Positions 34,398-44,893 of a stretch of 64,000 bases of DNA are shown piece after piece. The DNA lies in the NCBI RefSeq assembly GCF_900141905.1, contig NZ_FQZF01000003.1, positions 186,001 through 250,000 on the forward strand. The letters run 5' to 3'. This stretch comes from Muricoccus roseus (GTDB lineage Bacteria > Pseudomonadota > Alphaproteobacteria > Acetobacterales > Acetobacteraceae). Position 1 is the first letter of the stretch, and each line of letters starts with the position of its first letter. The position numbers and the translations under genes are program-made. The notes beneath the pieces are model-generated. The model searched no databases. It was not told where the DNA came from and saw only the letters and a list, made by a program, of their open reading frames with translations.

Positions 34398-35087
34398 CTA
34401 GGCTGAGGCCTGGCTGGATGGGGCGGTGAAGCCGGCCACGAGGAAATCCGTCAGCCGCCGCACCACCTCTTCCGTGTCGTCCGTGGTGAAGCGTCCCTCG
34501 GAAACCTCCGCCAGCCGGTCGAAGCCCGAGAGCATGTAGAGATAGGTGCCTACCGCGAACATCATGCGCCAATGGGCGTCCGCCGCATCCAGCCCGGGCA
34601 CGGCACGCTGAAGGGCCGCGATGTAGTTGCGGGTGGAGCTGTCATACACCTCGCGCCGCAGGCGGAGTGCCAGCTCATCCGGCTCATGGTGCAGCCGGGC
34701 CTGCATGCGCACGAAGGCCATGGCCTGCGGCCCCTCGTGCCGCAGCTTGAACTGCGGCGTGAGATAGGCCGTCACCAGCGCCCGCGCCGTCGGCGGCTCC
34801 GGCCGTGCCAGCAGCGCGTCGAGCAGCGCCTGCCGCTCGCGCGAGACCTCCAGGCCCCGGCGCTTGAACAAGGTCTCGAACAGCCCCTGCTTGCTGCCAA
34901 AATAATAGATGATCAGCGCCTGCGTCACATCCGCCCGCTGGGCGATCTCGCGCAGCGAGGCGGCGACATAGCCGTGATCGGCGAAGACCTGCTCGGCCAC
35001 GGCCAGGATGTTGTCCTGCGTCGAGACCCCGTCCGGATCGGCCGGGCGGCGGCCGATCCGCCGGCGGGGCGCCGCGGCGCTCGTCAT
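34398..35087 (-). CDS. TetR/AcrR-family regulator of the nicotinate locus (NicS-like)
   Basis: 229 residues. The N-terminal HTH is DNILAVAEQVFADHGYVAAS, LREIAQRADVTQALIIYYFGSKQGLFETLF; the C-terminal ligand-binding domain includes LRHEGPQAMAFVRMQARLHH. It lies 13 bp after nicC on the same strand. In Pseudomonas putida a TetR protein, NicS, represses nicAB, so this gene is the natural candidate for the same role. Two matching palindromes in front of nicC and nicX fit a TetR homodimer. The stop directly abuts the altronate dehydratase remnant, so the DNA after it was rearranged; the protein itself looks complete. Confidence 0.87.
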   Translation of the reverse strand: MTSAAAPRRRIGRRPADPDGVSTQDNILAVAEQVFADHGYVAASLREIAQRADVTQALIIYYFGSKQGLFETLFKRRGLEVSRERQALLDALLARPEPPTARALVTAYLTPQFKLRHEGPQAMAFVRMQARLHHEPDELALRLRREVYDSSTRNYIAALQRAVPGLDAADAHWRMMFAVGTYLYMLSGFDRLAEVSEGRFTTDDTEEVVRRLTDFLVAGFTAPSSQASA

Positions 35088-35100
35088 GCTTCAGGGGCCA

Positions 35101-36300
<1,200 letters not shown>

Positions 36301-36317
36301 GATGAAAGCGCAATCTG

Positions 36318-39300
36318 TCAATGGGCCGGCGTCGCCCGCAGCCGGGCGACGGCCTGGGGCAGATTCCCCCAGGGCGCACGCCCCGGTGCGAAATTCGCGC
36401 GGATGAAGCGGGCGAGGGTTTCCACCTGACGGTCGCTTAGGCTGTCGCGGAAAGCCGGCATTTCGCCATGCCCCGGAATGGGCGGGCGGATGCCGTCCAG
36501 GATCACCCGCAGCAGGTTGTCGGGCCGGTCGCTGTGCACATTGCTGTTCAAGGCCAGCGCCACCTCGGGCCCCTCCTGCGCGTCGCCGCCATGGCAGGCC
36601 GCGCAGGCGCCCTGGAACAGCCGCGCCCCCTCGCTGCCGCCCTGCCGCGGGCCCATCGCCGCGGCCGCCACCAGCGGCGCCGGATCAACCTCGGCCGGCA
36701 CGGGATTCAGGGAGGCGAGGTAATGCGCCATGGCCCGGATATCGGCATCCGGTAGGGCCTGGAGGTCCGCGACGACCGGCGCCATGGAACCGGCCGCCAC
36801 GCCGTGGCGGGGCGAATGGCCGGTGCGGAGATAGCTGTAGAAATCCGCCTCTGTCCAAGGGACCGGCGCGCGGGAGAGGCTGCTGAGCGCCGGCGCTTCC
36901 CACCCCTCCACCACGGCGCCCGCGAAACGCGCGGCCCCGCCCCGTTCCGCGCCCAGCGCGTTGCGCGGCGTGTGGCAGGCGCCGCAATGGCCCAGCGCAT
37001 TCACGAGGTAGTTGCCGCGGTTCCATTCCGCCGGCATCGCGGGGTCCGGCTCCATCGCGCCCGGGCGGTGGAAGAGTAGGTTCCAGCCAGCCATCAGCGG
37101 CCGGATGTTGTAGGGAAAGGCGAGCTTCGTATCGGGCACCACGGAGCGCACGGGAGCCTGCGCCATGAGATAGGCGTATAGGGCCAGCAGGTCTTCATCC
37201 GTCATCTTCGAATAGGCGGTGTAGGGAAAGGCGGGATAGAGATGCCGCCCGTCCCGCGCGATGCCCTGGCGCATGGCGCGCTGGAAGGCCGCGAAGGAAT
37301 AGGCGCCGATCCCCGTCTCCACATCCGGCGTGATGTTGGTGGACCAGATCCGGCCGAAGCCCGTGTCCAGCGCCAGCCCGCCCGCATTCGCCACGCCGCC
37401 GGGGGTGGTGTGGCACACGGCGCAATCGCCGGCCGCCGCCAGCAGCCGTCCGCGCTCGATCTGCGCGGCGGAGAACACGTCGGCCCCCGGCGGCTTCGCC
37501 GGGGCCATGGCCGAAGCCCAGCCGATCGCCGCCCCCGCCGCGACGACCAGCCCGCCCGCGAGCCCGCCGAAGCCCGCGAACCAGCGCCGCCGCATCCGCT
37601 TCGCCTCCGCCTGCATCACGGGCCGCAGCCCCTCGCGGATCACCTCCGGCGTGAAGGGCACGCGGCGGAAGCGCACGCCCGTGGCATCGAAGATGGCATT
37701 GGCGATGGCGGCCGCGCTGGGCACCGAGGCGGATTCCCCGGCCCCGAGCGGCGGCTCCTCCGGCCGCGGCATCATCAGCACCTCGATCTCCGGCACCTCG
37801 CAGAAGTCGAGGATGGGGTAGCCGCCCCATTCCTGGCTCGCCACCAACCCGTTCTCGAAGGAGACGCGCTCCTTCAGCACGCGGCTGGTGGCCTGGATGA
37901 CGTTGCCATGCACCTGGTGGCGGACGCCATCCGGATTGATCATCAACCCCGCATCGTGGCCGGTGACGATGCGTGTCGCCGTCACCTCGCCCGTGCGGCG
38001 GTTCACCTCCACCTCGGCCACCCAGGCCGCCCAGGCCGCGCCATAGCCCGGGAACTTGCTGTGCACGTAGAGCGCATAGGCGAAGCCCTGCCCGCGCAGG
38101 ATGTCGCCCTCGGCCTTCATGCGCGGGCCGGTGCGCTTCTCCCAGCCGGCACGCTCGGCCACCGCCTTCACCAGGTCGATGGCGCGTGCGTCCTTCAGGT
38201 AGCGCAGCCGGTACTCCACCGGGTCCACCCCCGCCTCGGCCGCGCATTCGTCGATCCAGGATTCATGCGCGAAGGTGCTGGGCAGGGAGGAGACCCCCCG
38301 CATCCAGGAAGCGCGCACGATCGGCGGCATGTCCTCCACCGCGATCCGCATCGCCGGGTAGTCATAGGGGGGAATGGCGGTGCGGTCGCCCATCTGCAGA
38401 ACCGCCGGCTCGGCCTTCACCTGCCCGGTCAGCAGCAGCCCTAGCAGCGGCGCATCGTTCGAGGGATAGCGCGAGACGAAGTCATAGGCCGCGACCCCGC
38501 CCGCCGCATCCAGCCCGCCATCCACGTCGATGAGCTGCGCGGAGCCCTTGGGCTCCCACAGATGCTCCTGCTCCCGCGTGAGCTGCACGCGCACCGGCCG
38601 CCCCACGGCGCGGGAAAGCAGCGCGGCATCGCCGCATACGTCATCCGCGCAGTTGCGGCCGTAGCAGCCGGCCGCCTCCATCCGCGTGACCTCGATCCGC
38701 GCCTCCGGCATGGCCATGAGCTGCGCCAGCGCCGCGCGGAGCATGTGCGGGTTCTGCGTGCCCGACCAAAGCTGCAGCCGCCCCTCGGCCCATTCCGCCA
38801 CGGCACAGGACGGGCCGATGGAGCCGTGCATCTGGTAGGGCCAGGAATAGCTGCGCGGCAGGCGCCTGGCGGCGCCGGCCAGCGCCGCATCCACATCCCC
38901 CGTGTCCCTGAGTATCCGGCGGGTGGAAGGGTTCTCCCGCAGCGCCCGCTCCACATCGTCCAGGCTGGCCGGGGCGGTGAAAGCCTTCCAGGCCACGCGC
39001 AACTCCCGCGCCGCGCGCGCCGCCTCCTCCTCGCGCTCCGCCACCACGCCGACGAAGTCGCCGATCACCACCACATCCACGAGGCCGGGGATGTGCGCGA
39101 CGGAATCCCGCTCGACCGAAAGCAGGCTGTTGCCGATGAAGGCGCCGGCATCCAGCCCGGCATAGGGCGGCCGCACGACGCGCCCATGCAGCATGCCCGG
39201 CACGCGCATGTCATGCACGAAAACCAGCCCGCCTGTGGCCTTGGCGGGAATGTCCAGGCGCGGCACGGGCTGGCCGACGATCCGGTACTCCTCCACCCGC

Positions 39301-39830
39301 TTCAGCGGCGCCGCCCCGCTCAGCGGCACCACCTCCCGCGCCCCATGCAGCAGCTCGGCATAGGAGACGCTGCGCCCGTCGCCGGCCGAGACCACGCCCT
39401 CCGAAACCTGAAGCGCCTCCGTCCCCAGCCGCGCCGCGGCAAGGGCCAGCAAGGTCCGCCGCGCCTCCGCCGCCGCCTGCCGGAGCGGCACGGCGGAGAT
39501 CTGGATCGTCTCGCTGGCGATGGTGGGGCCCTGGTCCGGCGTGCGCCCGGTATGGCCCAGCACCATGTTCACCTGATCCAGGCGGACATCCAGTTCCTCC
39601 GCGACGATCTGCGCCAGCGCCGTGCGGATGCCGGTGCCCAGGTCCACATGGCCGTTGAAGGCGGCCACGCTGCCATCGTCGAAGACGGCGACGAAGACAT
39701 CCTCCTCGTCCCGCTCATTCGCTCCCGGCTCGGTTCCCGGGACCGGCGCGCGCCTGCGGGTGATGGCGAGCACGCCGTCCTGCCGCAGCAGGCCCTGCCG
39801 GTCAGTTTCCCGCCGCGCCCGCATCGTCAC
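36318..39830 (-). CDS. nicB: Nicotinate dehydrogenase large subunit: Mo-binding domain fused to cytochrome c
   Basis: 1170 residues, close to the size I recall for P. putida NicB. Residues about 1-735 are the molybdopterin-binding hydroxylase (FNGHVDLGTGIRTALAQIVAEE, GPTIASETIQIS, GCYGRNCADDV, GAGESASVPSAAAIANAIFDATG). A membrane helix follows near 750-772 (GGLAGGLVVAAGAAIGWASA). Then come three haem c sites: CAVCH (about 802), CGACH (949) and CAACH (1075). The enzyme hydroxylates nicotinate to 6-hydroxynicotinate using water and sends electrons through the haems to the respiratory chain, so the cytochrome part faces the periplasm. It overlaps nicA by 4 nt. Haem c and Mo-cofactor maturation genes are not in the window. 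Confidence 0.93.
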   Translation of the reverse strand: MTMRARRETDRQGLLRQDGVLAITRRRAPVPGTEPGANERDEEDVFVAVFDDGSVAAFNGHVDLGTGIRTALAQIVAEELDVRLDQVNMVLGHTGRTPDQGPTIASETIQISAVPLRQAAAEARRTLLALAAARLGTEALQVSEGVVSAGDGRSVSYAELLHGAREVVPLSGAAPLKRVEEYRIVGQPVPRLDIPAKATGGLVFVHDMRVPGMLHGRVVRPPYAGLDAGAFIGNSLLSVERDSVAHIPGLVDVVVIGDFVGVVAEREEEAARAARELRVAWKAFTAPASLDDVERALRENPSTRRILRDTGDVDAALAGAARRLPRSYSWPYQMHGSIGPSCAVAEWAEGRLQLWSGTQNPHMLRAALAQLMAMPEARIEVTRMEAAGCYGRNCADDVCGDAALLSRAVGRPVRVQLTREQEHLWEPKGSAQLIDVDGGLDAAGGVAAYDFVSRYPSNDAPLLGLLLTGQVKAEPAVLQMGDRTAIPPYDYPAMRIAVEDMPPIVRASWMRGVSSLPSTFAHESWIDECAAEAGVDPVEYRLRYLKDARAIDLVKAVAERAGWEKRTGPRMKAEGDILRGQGFAYALYVHSKFPGYGAAWAAWVAEVEVNRRTGEVTATRIVTGHDAGLMINPDGVRHQVHGNVIQATSRVLKERVSFENGLVASQEWGGYPILDFCEVPEIEVLMMPRPEEPPLGAGESASVPSAAAIANAIFDATGVRFRRVPFTPEVIREGLRPVMQAEAKRMRRRWFAGFGGLAGGLVVAAGAAIGWASAMAPAKPPGADVFSAAQIERGRLLAAAGDCAVCHTTPGGVANAGGLALDTGFGRIWSTNITPDVETGIGAYSFAAFQRAMRQGIARDGRHLYPAFPYTAYSKMTDEDLLALYAYLMAQAPVRSVVPDTKLAFPYNIRPLMAGWNLLFHRPGAMEPDPAMPAEWNRGNYLVNALGHCGACHTPRNALGAERGGAARFAGAVVEGWEAPALSSLSRAPVPWTEADFYSYLRTGHSPRHGVAAGSMAPVVADLQALPDADIRAMAHYLASLNPVPAEVDPAPLVAAAAMGPRQGGSEGARLFQGACAACHGGDAQEGPEVALALNSNVHSDRPDNLLRVILDGIRPPIPGHGEMPAFRDSLSDRQVETLARFIRANFAPGRAPWGNLPQAVARLRATPAH

Positions 39831-40306
39831 GCCGCCCGTTCCGCGGCCGCGCGCCGCACCGCCGCCAGGATTTCCATATGGGTGCCGCAGCGGCAGAGAT
39901 TATGGGCCAGCGCCTCGCGGATCTGCGCTTCGCTCGGCGCCGGGTTCCGCTCCAGCAGCGCCACCGTGGTCATGATCATGCCGTTGAGGCAGTAGCCGCA
40001 TTGCGCGCCCTGCTCAGCGATGAAGGCGGCCTGCACGGGATGCGGCGCCTCGATCGTGCCCAGCCCCTCCAGCGTCGTCACCCGCCGCCCCTCCGTGCGG
40101 GAGAGGGGCAACACGCAGGAGCGGACGGCCCGGCCATCCAGCAGCACGGTGCAGGCCCCGCATTCCCCGAGGCCGCAGCCATATTTCGGGCCGTTCAGCG
40201 CCAGGTCGTTCCGCAGCACCGCCAGGAGCGGCGCCGAGGGATCGAGATGCAGCACCTGCCGCCGCCCGTTCACCTCCAGCGCGATCTCCCGCGGCGCGGG
40301 CATCAC
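39827..40306 (-). CDS. nicA: Nicotinate dehydrogenase 2Fe-2S subunit
   Basis: 159-residue small subunit holding two 2Fe-2S clusters. The plant-type cluster is at CGLGECGACTVLLDG with the preceding Cys and the later RSCVLPL. The second, helical-domain cluster is CGYCLNGM plus NLCRCGTH. It relays electrons from the molybdenum centre to the haems of NicB; no FAD subunit is needed in this type. It is translationally coupled on both sides: its ATG overlaps the ATPase stop by 4 nt and its stop overlaps the nicB start by 4 nt. This locks the importer and the dehydrogenase into one operon. Confidence 0.94.
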   Translation of the reverse strand: MMPAPREIALEVNGRRQVLHLDPSAPLLAVLRNDLALNGPKYGCGLGECGACTVLLDGRAVRSCVLPLSRTEGRRVTTLEGLGTIEAPHPVQAAFIAEQGAQCGYCLNGMIMTTVALLERNPAPSEAQIREALAHNLCRCGTHMEILAAVRRAAAERAA

Positions 40307-41004
40307 ACCGCCAGATACTGCGTGCGCGCGGCCTCGTCCGCCCGCAGCTCGGCCATGGTGCCGGACCAGACCACGCGGCCCTTTTCCACCACCGTCGCGC
40401 TATCGGCCACGCCGCCCGCGAAATGCAGGTTCTGCTCGGCCAGGAGGATGGTCAGCCCCTCCCCCTTCAGCGCCAGGATGGCCTTCGCCATCTGCTCGAC
40501 GATCACGGGCGCCAGCCCCTCGCTCGGCTCGTCCAGCAGCACCAGCCGCGGGTTGCCCATCAGCGTGCGCGCGATGGTCAGCATCTGCTGCTCGCCACCG
40601 CTCATCCGCCCGCCCGGGCGGTCCCGCATCCGGCCGAGATTGGGAAAGAGCTCGAACAGCCGCTCCGCCGTCCAGGGCCGCATGCCGCCCCGGGCCGGCT
40701 GCTTCCCGACCTCGAGGTTCTCCATCACCGTCAGGTCGGCGAAGACCCGCCGGTCCTCCGGCACATAGCCCAGGCCGCGCCGGGCGATGCGGTGCGGCTC
40801 CTCGCCCGCGATCTCCTGCCCATCGAAGCGGATGTGCCCGCTGGTCGGCCGAACCAGGCCGATGATGGACTTCATCGTCGTGCTCTTGCCCGCGCCGTTG
40901 CGGCCGAGCAGCACGCGCACCTCGCTGGAGCCCACCTGCAGCGACATACCCTGGAGGATATGGGCACGGCCGTAATGCGTGTTCAGCGCCTCGACCTGCA
41001 GCAT
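40303..41004 (-). CDS. ABC transporter ATPase, LivF type
   Basis: 233 residues. Walker A LLGRNGAGKST, Q-loop region LGYVPEDRRVFADLTVMENL, signature MSGGEQQM and Walker B LVLLDEPSEGLAP are intact. LivF-type ATPase of a branched-chain-amino-acid-like importer, pairing with the LivG type encoded 1 bp upstream. It overlaps nicA by 4 nt. The genetic linkage to nicotinate dehydrogenase suggests uptake of nicotinate or a related pyridine carboxylate rather than amino acids; this is inferred from position only. Confidence 0.92.
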   Translation of the reverse strand: MLQVEALNTHYGRAHILQGMSLQVGSSEVRVLLGRNGAGKSTTMKSIIGLVRPTSGHIRFDGQEIAGEEPHRIARRGLGYVPEDRRVFADLTVMENLEVGKQPARGGMRPWTAERLFELFPNLGRMRDRPGGRMSGGEQQMLTIARTLMGNPRLVLLDEPSEGLAPVIVEQMAKAILALKGEGLTILLAEQNLHFAGGVADSATVVEKGRVVWSGTMAELRADEAARTQYLAV

Positions 41005-41005
41005 C

Positions 41006-41764
41006 TCAATGCCCCCCGCTCGTCGCGCCGGTGCCGAGATAGATCTCGCGCACCGCCGGATTGGCGCGGATCGACGCCCCGTCCCCTTCGGCGATCAGCG
41101 TGCCGCGGTTCAGCACCAGGATCCGGTCCGAGACATCGAACACCACATCCATGTCATGCTCGGTGAACAGCACCGCCACGCCGCGCTCGGTCGCCAGCCT
41201 GCGCGTCAGCTGCATCAGCCCCACGCGCTCGGCCGGCGCCATGCCCGCGGTCGGCTCGTCCATCAGCAGCAGGCGCGGCGCGTTGCCGAGCGCGATGGCC
41301 AGCTCCAGCCGCTTCAGGTCGCCATAGGCCAGCACGCCCGTCGCGCGCTCCGCCTGCGCCTCCAACCCCACCTGCGCCAGCAGCGCATCCGCCTCCTCGG
41401 CATGGCGCCCGGCCACCGGACGCCAGAACTGCCAGATCTCCCGGCGGTGGGAGAGAAGCGCCATCTGCACATTCTCCCGCACCGTCATGGAGCCGAAGGT
41501 GGCCGTGATCTGGAAGGTCCGCCCCACCCCCCGGCGCGCGATGGCGCGCGGGCTCAGCCCGGTGATGGGCTTCCCCTCCAGCAGCACGGAACCCGCATCC
41601 GGCACGAGCTGCCCGCCCACCATGTTGAAGCAGGTGGACTTGCCGGCGCCGTTCGGCCCGATCAGCGCCAGCATCTCCCCGGGCGCGACGGCGAAGGAGA
41701 CATCCCCCACCGCCTGCACACCCCCGAAGGACTTGCTCAGCCCCTGGACGACCAGGACGCTCAT
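41006..41764 (-). CDS. ABC transporter ATPase, LivG type
   Basis: 252 residues. Walker A LIGPNGAGKSTCFN, IARRGVGRTFQITATFGSMTVREN (LivG-specific block), and Walker B LLLMDEPTAGMAP. The signature is the atypical VLAYGDLKRLELA, as in LivG proteins. The start at 41764 overlaps the permease stop by 4 nt; a much longer in-frame extension runs antisense through the permease gene and is rejected. Works with the LivF-type ATPase and the fused permease as a four-domain importer. Confidence 0.93.
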   Translation of the reverse strand: MSVLVVQGLSKSFGGVQAVGDVSFAVAPGEMLALIGPNGAGKSTCFNMVGGQLVPDAGSVLLEGKPITGLSPRAIARRGVGRTFQITATFGSMTVRENVQMALLSHRREIWQFWRPVAGRHAEEADALLAQVGLEAQAERATGVLAYGDLKRLELAIALGNAPRLLLMDEPTAGMAPAERVGLMQLTRRLATERGVAVLFTEHDMDVVFDVSDRILVLNRGTLIAEGDGASIRANPAVREIYLGTGATSGGH

Positions 41765-43602
41765 GCCTCCCGCCCCCGCAGCCAGAGCCGCCGCGCGGCA
41801 CCCGCGATGCCCTCGGGGAAGGCCACGACCAGCAGCACGATCACCGTGCCCAGCACCAGGCGCCACAGGTCGGTGGAGCGGACGAGGATATCCGCGAGCC
41901 CCGTATAGACCAGCGCGCCGATGATCGGCCCCGCCACCGTCTGCAACCCGCCGAGCAGCACCATCAGCAGCGCCTCCACCGAATGCGGGATGGAGATGTA
42001 GGTCGGGAAGATGCCGCCCTTGCTGTAGGAGAAGATGGCGCCGGCCAGCCCGCAGGCCGCGCCCGCGATCACCAGCGCGACCATCCGCAGCCGCTTCACG
42101 TCCAGCCCGATGGATTGCGCGCGCATCGCCGAATCCCGCGCCGCCCGCAGCGCATAGCCATAGGGTGCGTAGAGCGCGCGCCGGAGCAGCAGCGCCACGG
42201 AAACCGCCAGCGCCAGCGCGATCCAGTAGAAGGTGGCGGGGTTGCGCGCCCATTCCGGCGGCCAGAGGCCCAGCAGCCCGTTGTCGCCCCCCGTCACCTC
42301 CACCCATTGGAAGGAGATGGCCCAGACGATCTGCGCGAAGGCGAGGGTCAGCATGGAGAGATACACGCCCGACAGCCGCACGACGAACCAGCCGAACAGC
42401 GCCGCCACGATGCCGGCCAGGATGGGCGCGGCCAGCAGCCCCACCGGCATGGGGGCACCCAGCCACTGCATCAGCAGCCCCGCCGCATAGGCCCCGATGC
42501 CGAACCAGGCAGCATGGCCGAAGCTCGCCATCCCGCCCGGCCCCATCATGAAATGCAGCGAGGTGGCGAAGATGACGGCCACGCAGGCATCAGTCAGCAC
42601 GGTCAGGTAATACTCGCCGGCGACCAGGGGCGCGGCCGCCGCCAGCACCAGCGCGACGAGGCCGAGGATCCGCAACTCCCGCGGGGCCGGGCGTATGACC
42701 GGGGCGGCCGCGGTCGCCTCGCGCGCCTCGGCCTGCGGGCGCCCCATCAGCCCGTTGGGGCGGAACACCAGCACCACCGCCATCACCAGGAACACCAACA
42801 CCAGCGTGATCTTCGGCACCAACACGATCCCGAAGGCCTGGAGGATTCCGATGAGCAGGCTGGCCAGGAAGGCGCCGGGCAGGCTGCCCAGCCCTCCCAC
42901 CACCACCACCACGAAGGCATCGGTGATGATGGAGAGGTCGATGTTCAGATTGGCCGAGGCATTGGGCAGGGACAGCGCGCCGCCCAGCCCCGCCAGCCCC
43001 GCGCCTAGGGCGAAGACGGAGGTGAAGAGCGTGCGCTGGTTCACGCCCAGCGCGGCCACCATCTCGCGGTCCAGCGTCGCCGCCCGCACCAGCGTGCCCC
43101 AGCGCGTGCGGTTCATCAGCAGCCAGAGCAGCCCGAGCACGACAGGCCCGACGAAGATGAGGATCAGGTCATAGAAGGGGAAGCGGTTCCCCGCGATCTC
43201 GACGAAGCCCCGCAGCCAGCGCGGACGCGGCAGGGGAAGCTCCACCGCACCCCAGATCCACAGCGTGACATCCTGCAGCACCAGCACCACGCCGAAGGTG
43301 GCGAGCAGCTGGAACAGCTCCGGCGCGCGATAGACCCGCCGCAGCACCACCACCTCCAGCACCACGCCGATCAGCGCGGTGGCGAGCACGGTGAGCAGGA
43401 TGCCCAGCACGAACCACTCGGGGTCCCGGGGCAGGCGGGTGAGGATGCTCCAGCCGATATAGGCGCCGAGCATCATCAGCGAACCATGGGAGAAGTTCAC
43501 GATCCGGGTGACGCCGAAGATGATTGTCAGCCCCGATGCGACGAGAAAGAGCGAAGAGGCCCCGGCGAGCCCGGTGAGCAACTGCGGAATGAGGCTGTCC
43601 AT
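41761..43602 (-). CDS. Fused LivH-LivM permease of the nicotinate-linked ABC importer
   Basis: 613 residues containing both membrane domains that are usually separate. Residues 1-290 are LivH-like (ASGLTIIFGVTRIVNFSHGS, MVAALGVNQRTLFTSVFALG, GGLGSLPGAFLASLLIGI). A charged linker (RPQAEAREATAA) follows, then LivM-like sequence from about 320 (MMGPGGMASFGHAAWFGIGAY, LTLAFAQIVWAISFQWVEVTGG, RAAR DSAMRAQSIGL). The open frame is continuous, so this is a real fusion. ATG at 43602 follows the receptor gene by 20 bp. It probably forms a homodimer-like pore with one LivF- and one LivG-type ATPase. Confidence 0.93.
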   Translation of the reverse strand: MDSLIPQLLTGLAGASSLFLVASGLTIIFGVTRIVNFSHGSLMMLGAYIGWSILTRLPRDPEWFVLGILLTVLATALIGVVLEVVVLRRVYRAPELFQLLATFGVVLVLQDVTLWIWGAVELPLPRPRWLRGFVEIAGNRFPFYDLILIFVGPVVLGLLWLLMNRTRWGTLVRAATLDREMVAALGVNQRTLFTSVFALGAGLAGLGGALSLPNASANLNIDLSIITDAFVVVVVGGLGSLPGAFLASLLIGILQAFGIVLVPKITLVLVFLVMAVVLVFRPNGLMGRPQAEAREATAAAPVIRPAPRELRILGLVALVLAAAAPLVAGEYYLTVLTDACVAVIFATSLHFMMGPGGMASFGHAAWFGIGAYAAGLLMQWLGAPMPVGLLAAPILAGIVAALFGWFVVRLSGVYLSMLTLAFAQIVWAISFQWVEVTGGDNGLLGLWPPEWARNPATFYWIALALAVSVALLLRRALYAPYGYALRAARDSAMRAQSIGLDVKRLRMVALVIAGAACGLAGAIFSYSKGGIFPTYISIPHSVEALLMVLLGGLQTVAGPIIGALVYTGLADILVRSTDLWRLVLGTVIVLLVVAFPEGIAGAARRLWLRGREA

Positions 43603-43622
43603 CGAACCCGCCGGGCCTTCGC

Positions 43623-44834
43623 CTAGTTCGCGCTGGCGGGGCGCATGCCGCGCACCACGTCGTCGCCCGGCAGCAGGTCCTTGCCGTCGATGTAGCGCCA
43701 ATCGACCATCACGCCCTCGTTCCGGCGGAGCGCGGTCTTGCCGACATAGACGCCGAGCGTGCCCTGGTGATCGATGGCGCGATAGGTCGCCTGGCCCGCC
43801 GGCGTGTCGAAGCTGGCGCCGCGGAAGCCCTCCACCATCTTCTCCGTCTCGGTCGTGCCCGCCTTGGCGACGCCGGCCGCGATGGAGTTGATGAGCGAGT
43901 AGCCGACCAGAGAGCCGCACATCGGCTTCGCGTTGAACTTCTGGCGGTAGGCGGCGGCATAGGTCTTGTGGGCGGGCGTGTCGACCAGCTCCCCCGGATA
44001 GCCCGTGACGGTCCAGCCCTCCGGCGCCTCGTCGCCCAGCGGGTCGAGATATTCGGGCTCGCCCGTCAGCATGGAGACCACGGCGCGGCGCTCGAACAGC
44101 CCGCGCGTGTTGCCCTGCCGGACGAAGTTCGTCAGGTCCGGCCCGAAGAGCACGTTGAAGATCGCCTCCGGCCGCGCCTGCTCCAGCGCCTGCACGGTCG
44201 CGCCCGCATCCACCCGGCCCAGCGCCGGCCACTGCTCGGCCACGAATTGCACGTCCGGCCGCTTGGCCGAGAGGATCTGGCGGAACCACTTCACGGCGGA
44301 CTGGCCGTATTCGTAGTTCGGCGAAACGGTGACCCAGCGCTTGGCCGGCAGCTTCGCCGCCTCTTCCGCCAGGATCGCGGCCTGCATGTAGGTGGAGGGA
44401 CGAAGGCGGAAGGTGTAGCGGTTGCCGCGTTCCCACACCATCGCATCCGTCAGCGGCTCGCCGCCGATATAGAGCCGCTTGTTCTGCGCGGCATACTCGC
44501 TCAGCGCCAGGCCGACATTGGAGAGGAAGGCGCCCGCCAGCACATCGACCTTCTGGTCGTTGTACAGCTCGCCGGCCAGGCGCACCGCGTCCTGCGGGCG
44601 GCCGGCGTCGTCGCGGGTGATCAGCTCCAGCGGGCGCCCGAGCACGCCGCCCCTGGCATTGATCTGCTCCACAGCCAGCTGCATCGCGTTGCGGTAGGGC
44701 AGGGTGAAGGCGGGCTGCGAGGTGTAGCTGTTGATCTCGCCGATGCGGATCGGGTTGCTTCCCTGCGCACGCAGGAGGCCGGGAAGCGCGAGCGCGCCGG
44801 ACGCGCCGAGAACGAGGCGCCGTGTCATGGGCAT
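43623..44834 (-). CDS. ABC importer substrate-binding protein (LivK-like)
   Basis: Periplasmic binding protein of 403 residues, type I fold of the branched-chain amino acid receptors. AGGAG lies 7 nt upstream of the ATG at 44834. The leader MPMTRRLVLGASGALALPG has a twin arginine and cleaves near LLRAQG. Family blocks are IRIGEINSYTSQPAFTLPYRN, INARGGVLGRPLELITRDDAG, VTVSPNYEYGQSAVKWF and EGWTVTGYPGE. Lying between nicX and nicAB, it is the best candidate for a high-affinity nicotinate or hydroxypyridine receptor. The classical P. putida locus uses an MFS carrier and porin instead. Confidence 0.9.
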   Translation of the reverse strand: MPMTRRLVLGASGALALPGLLRAQGSNPIRIGEINSYTSQPAFTLPYRNAMQLAVEQINARGGVLGRPLELITRDDAGRPQDAVRLAGELYNDQKVDVLAGAFLSNVGLALSEYAAQNKRLYIGGEPLTDAMVWERGNRYTFRLRPSTYMQAAILAEEAAKLPAKRWVTVSPNYEYGQSAVKWFRQILSAKRPDVQFVAEQWPALGRVDAGATVQALEQARPEAIFNVLFGPDLTNFVRQGNTRGLFERRAVVSMLTGEPEYLDPLGDEAPEGWTVTGYPGELVDTPAHKTYAAAYRQKFNAKPMCGSLVGYSLINSIAAGVAKAGTTETEKMVEGFRGASFDTPAGQATYRAIDHQGTLGVYVGKTALRRNEGVMVDWRYIDGKDLLPGDDVVRGMRPASAN

Positions 44835-44893
44835 GGTGCTACTCCTGCTGTGTGGATTCGGCGGAAGGGCCGGGCCTTCCGCCCGGCCATGCG

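Noticed and set aside
41765-42466. N-terminal extension of the LivG-type ATPase
   Set aside because: Antiparallel composition artefact within the permease gene; the ATPase begins at MSVLVVQGLSKSFGG.
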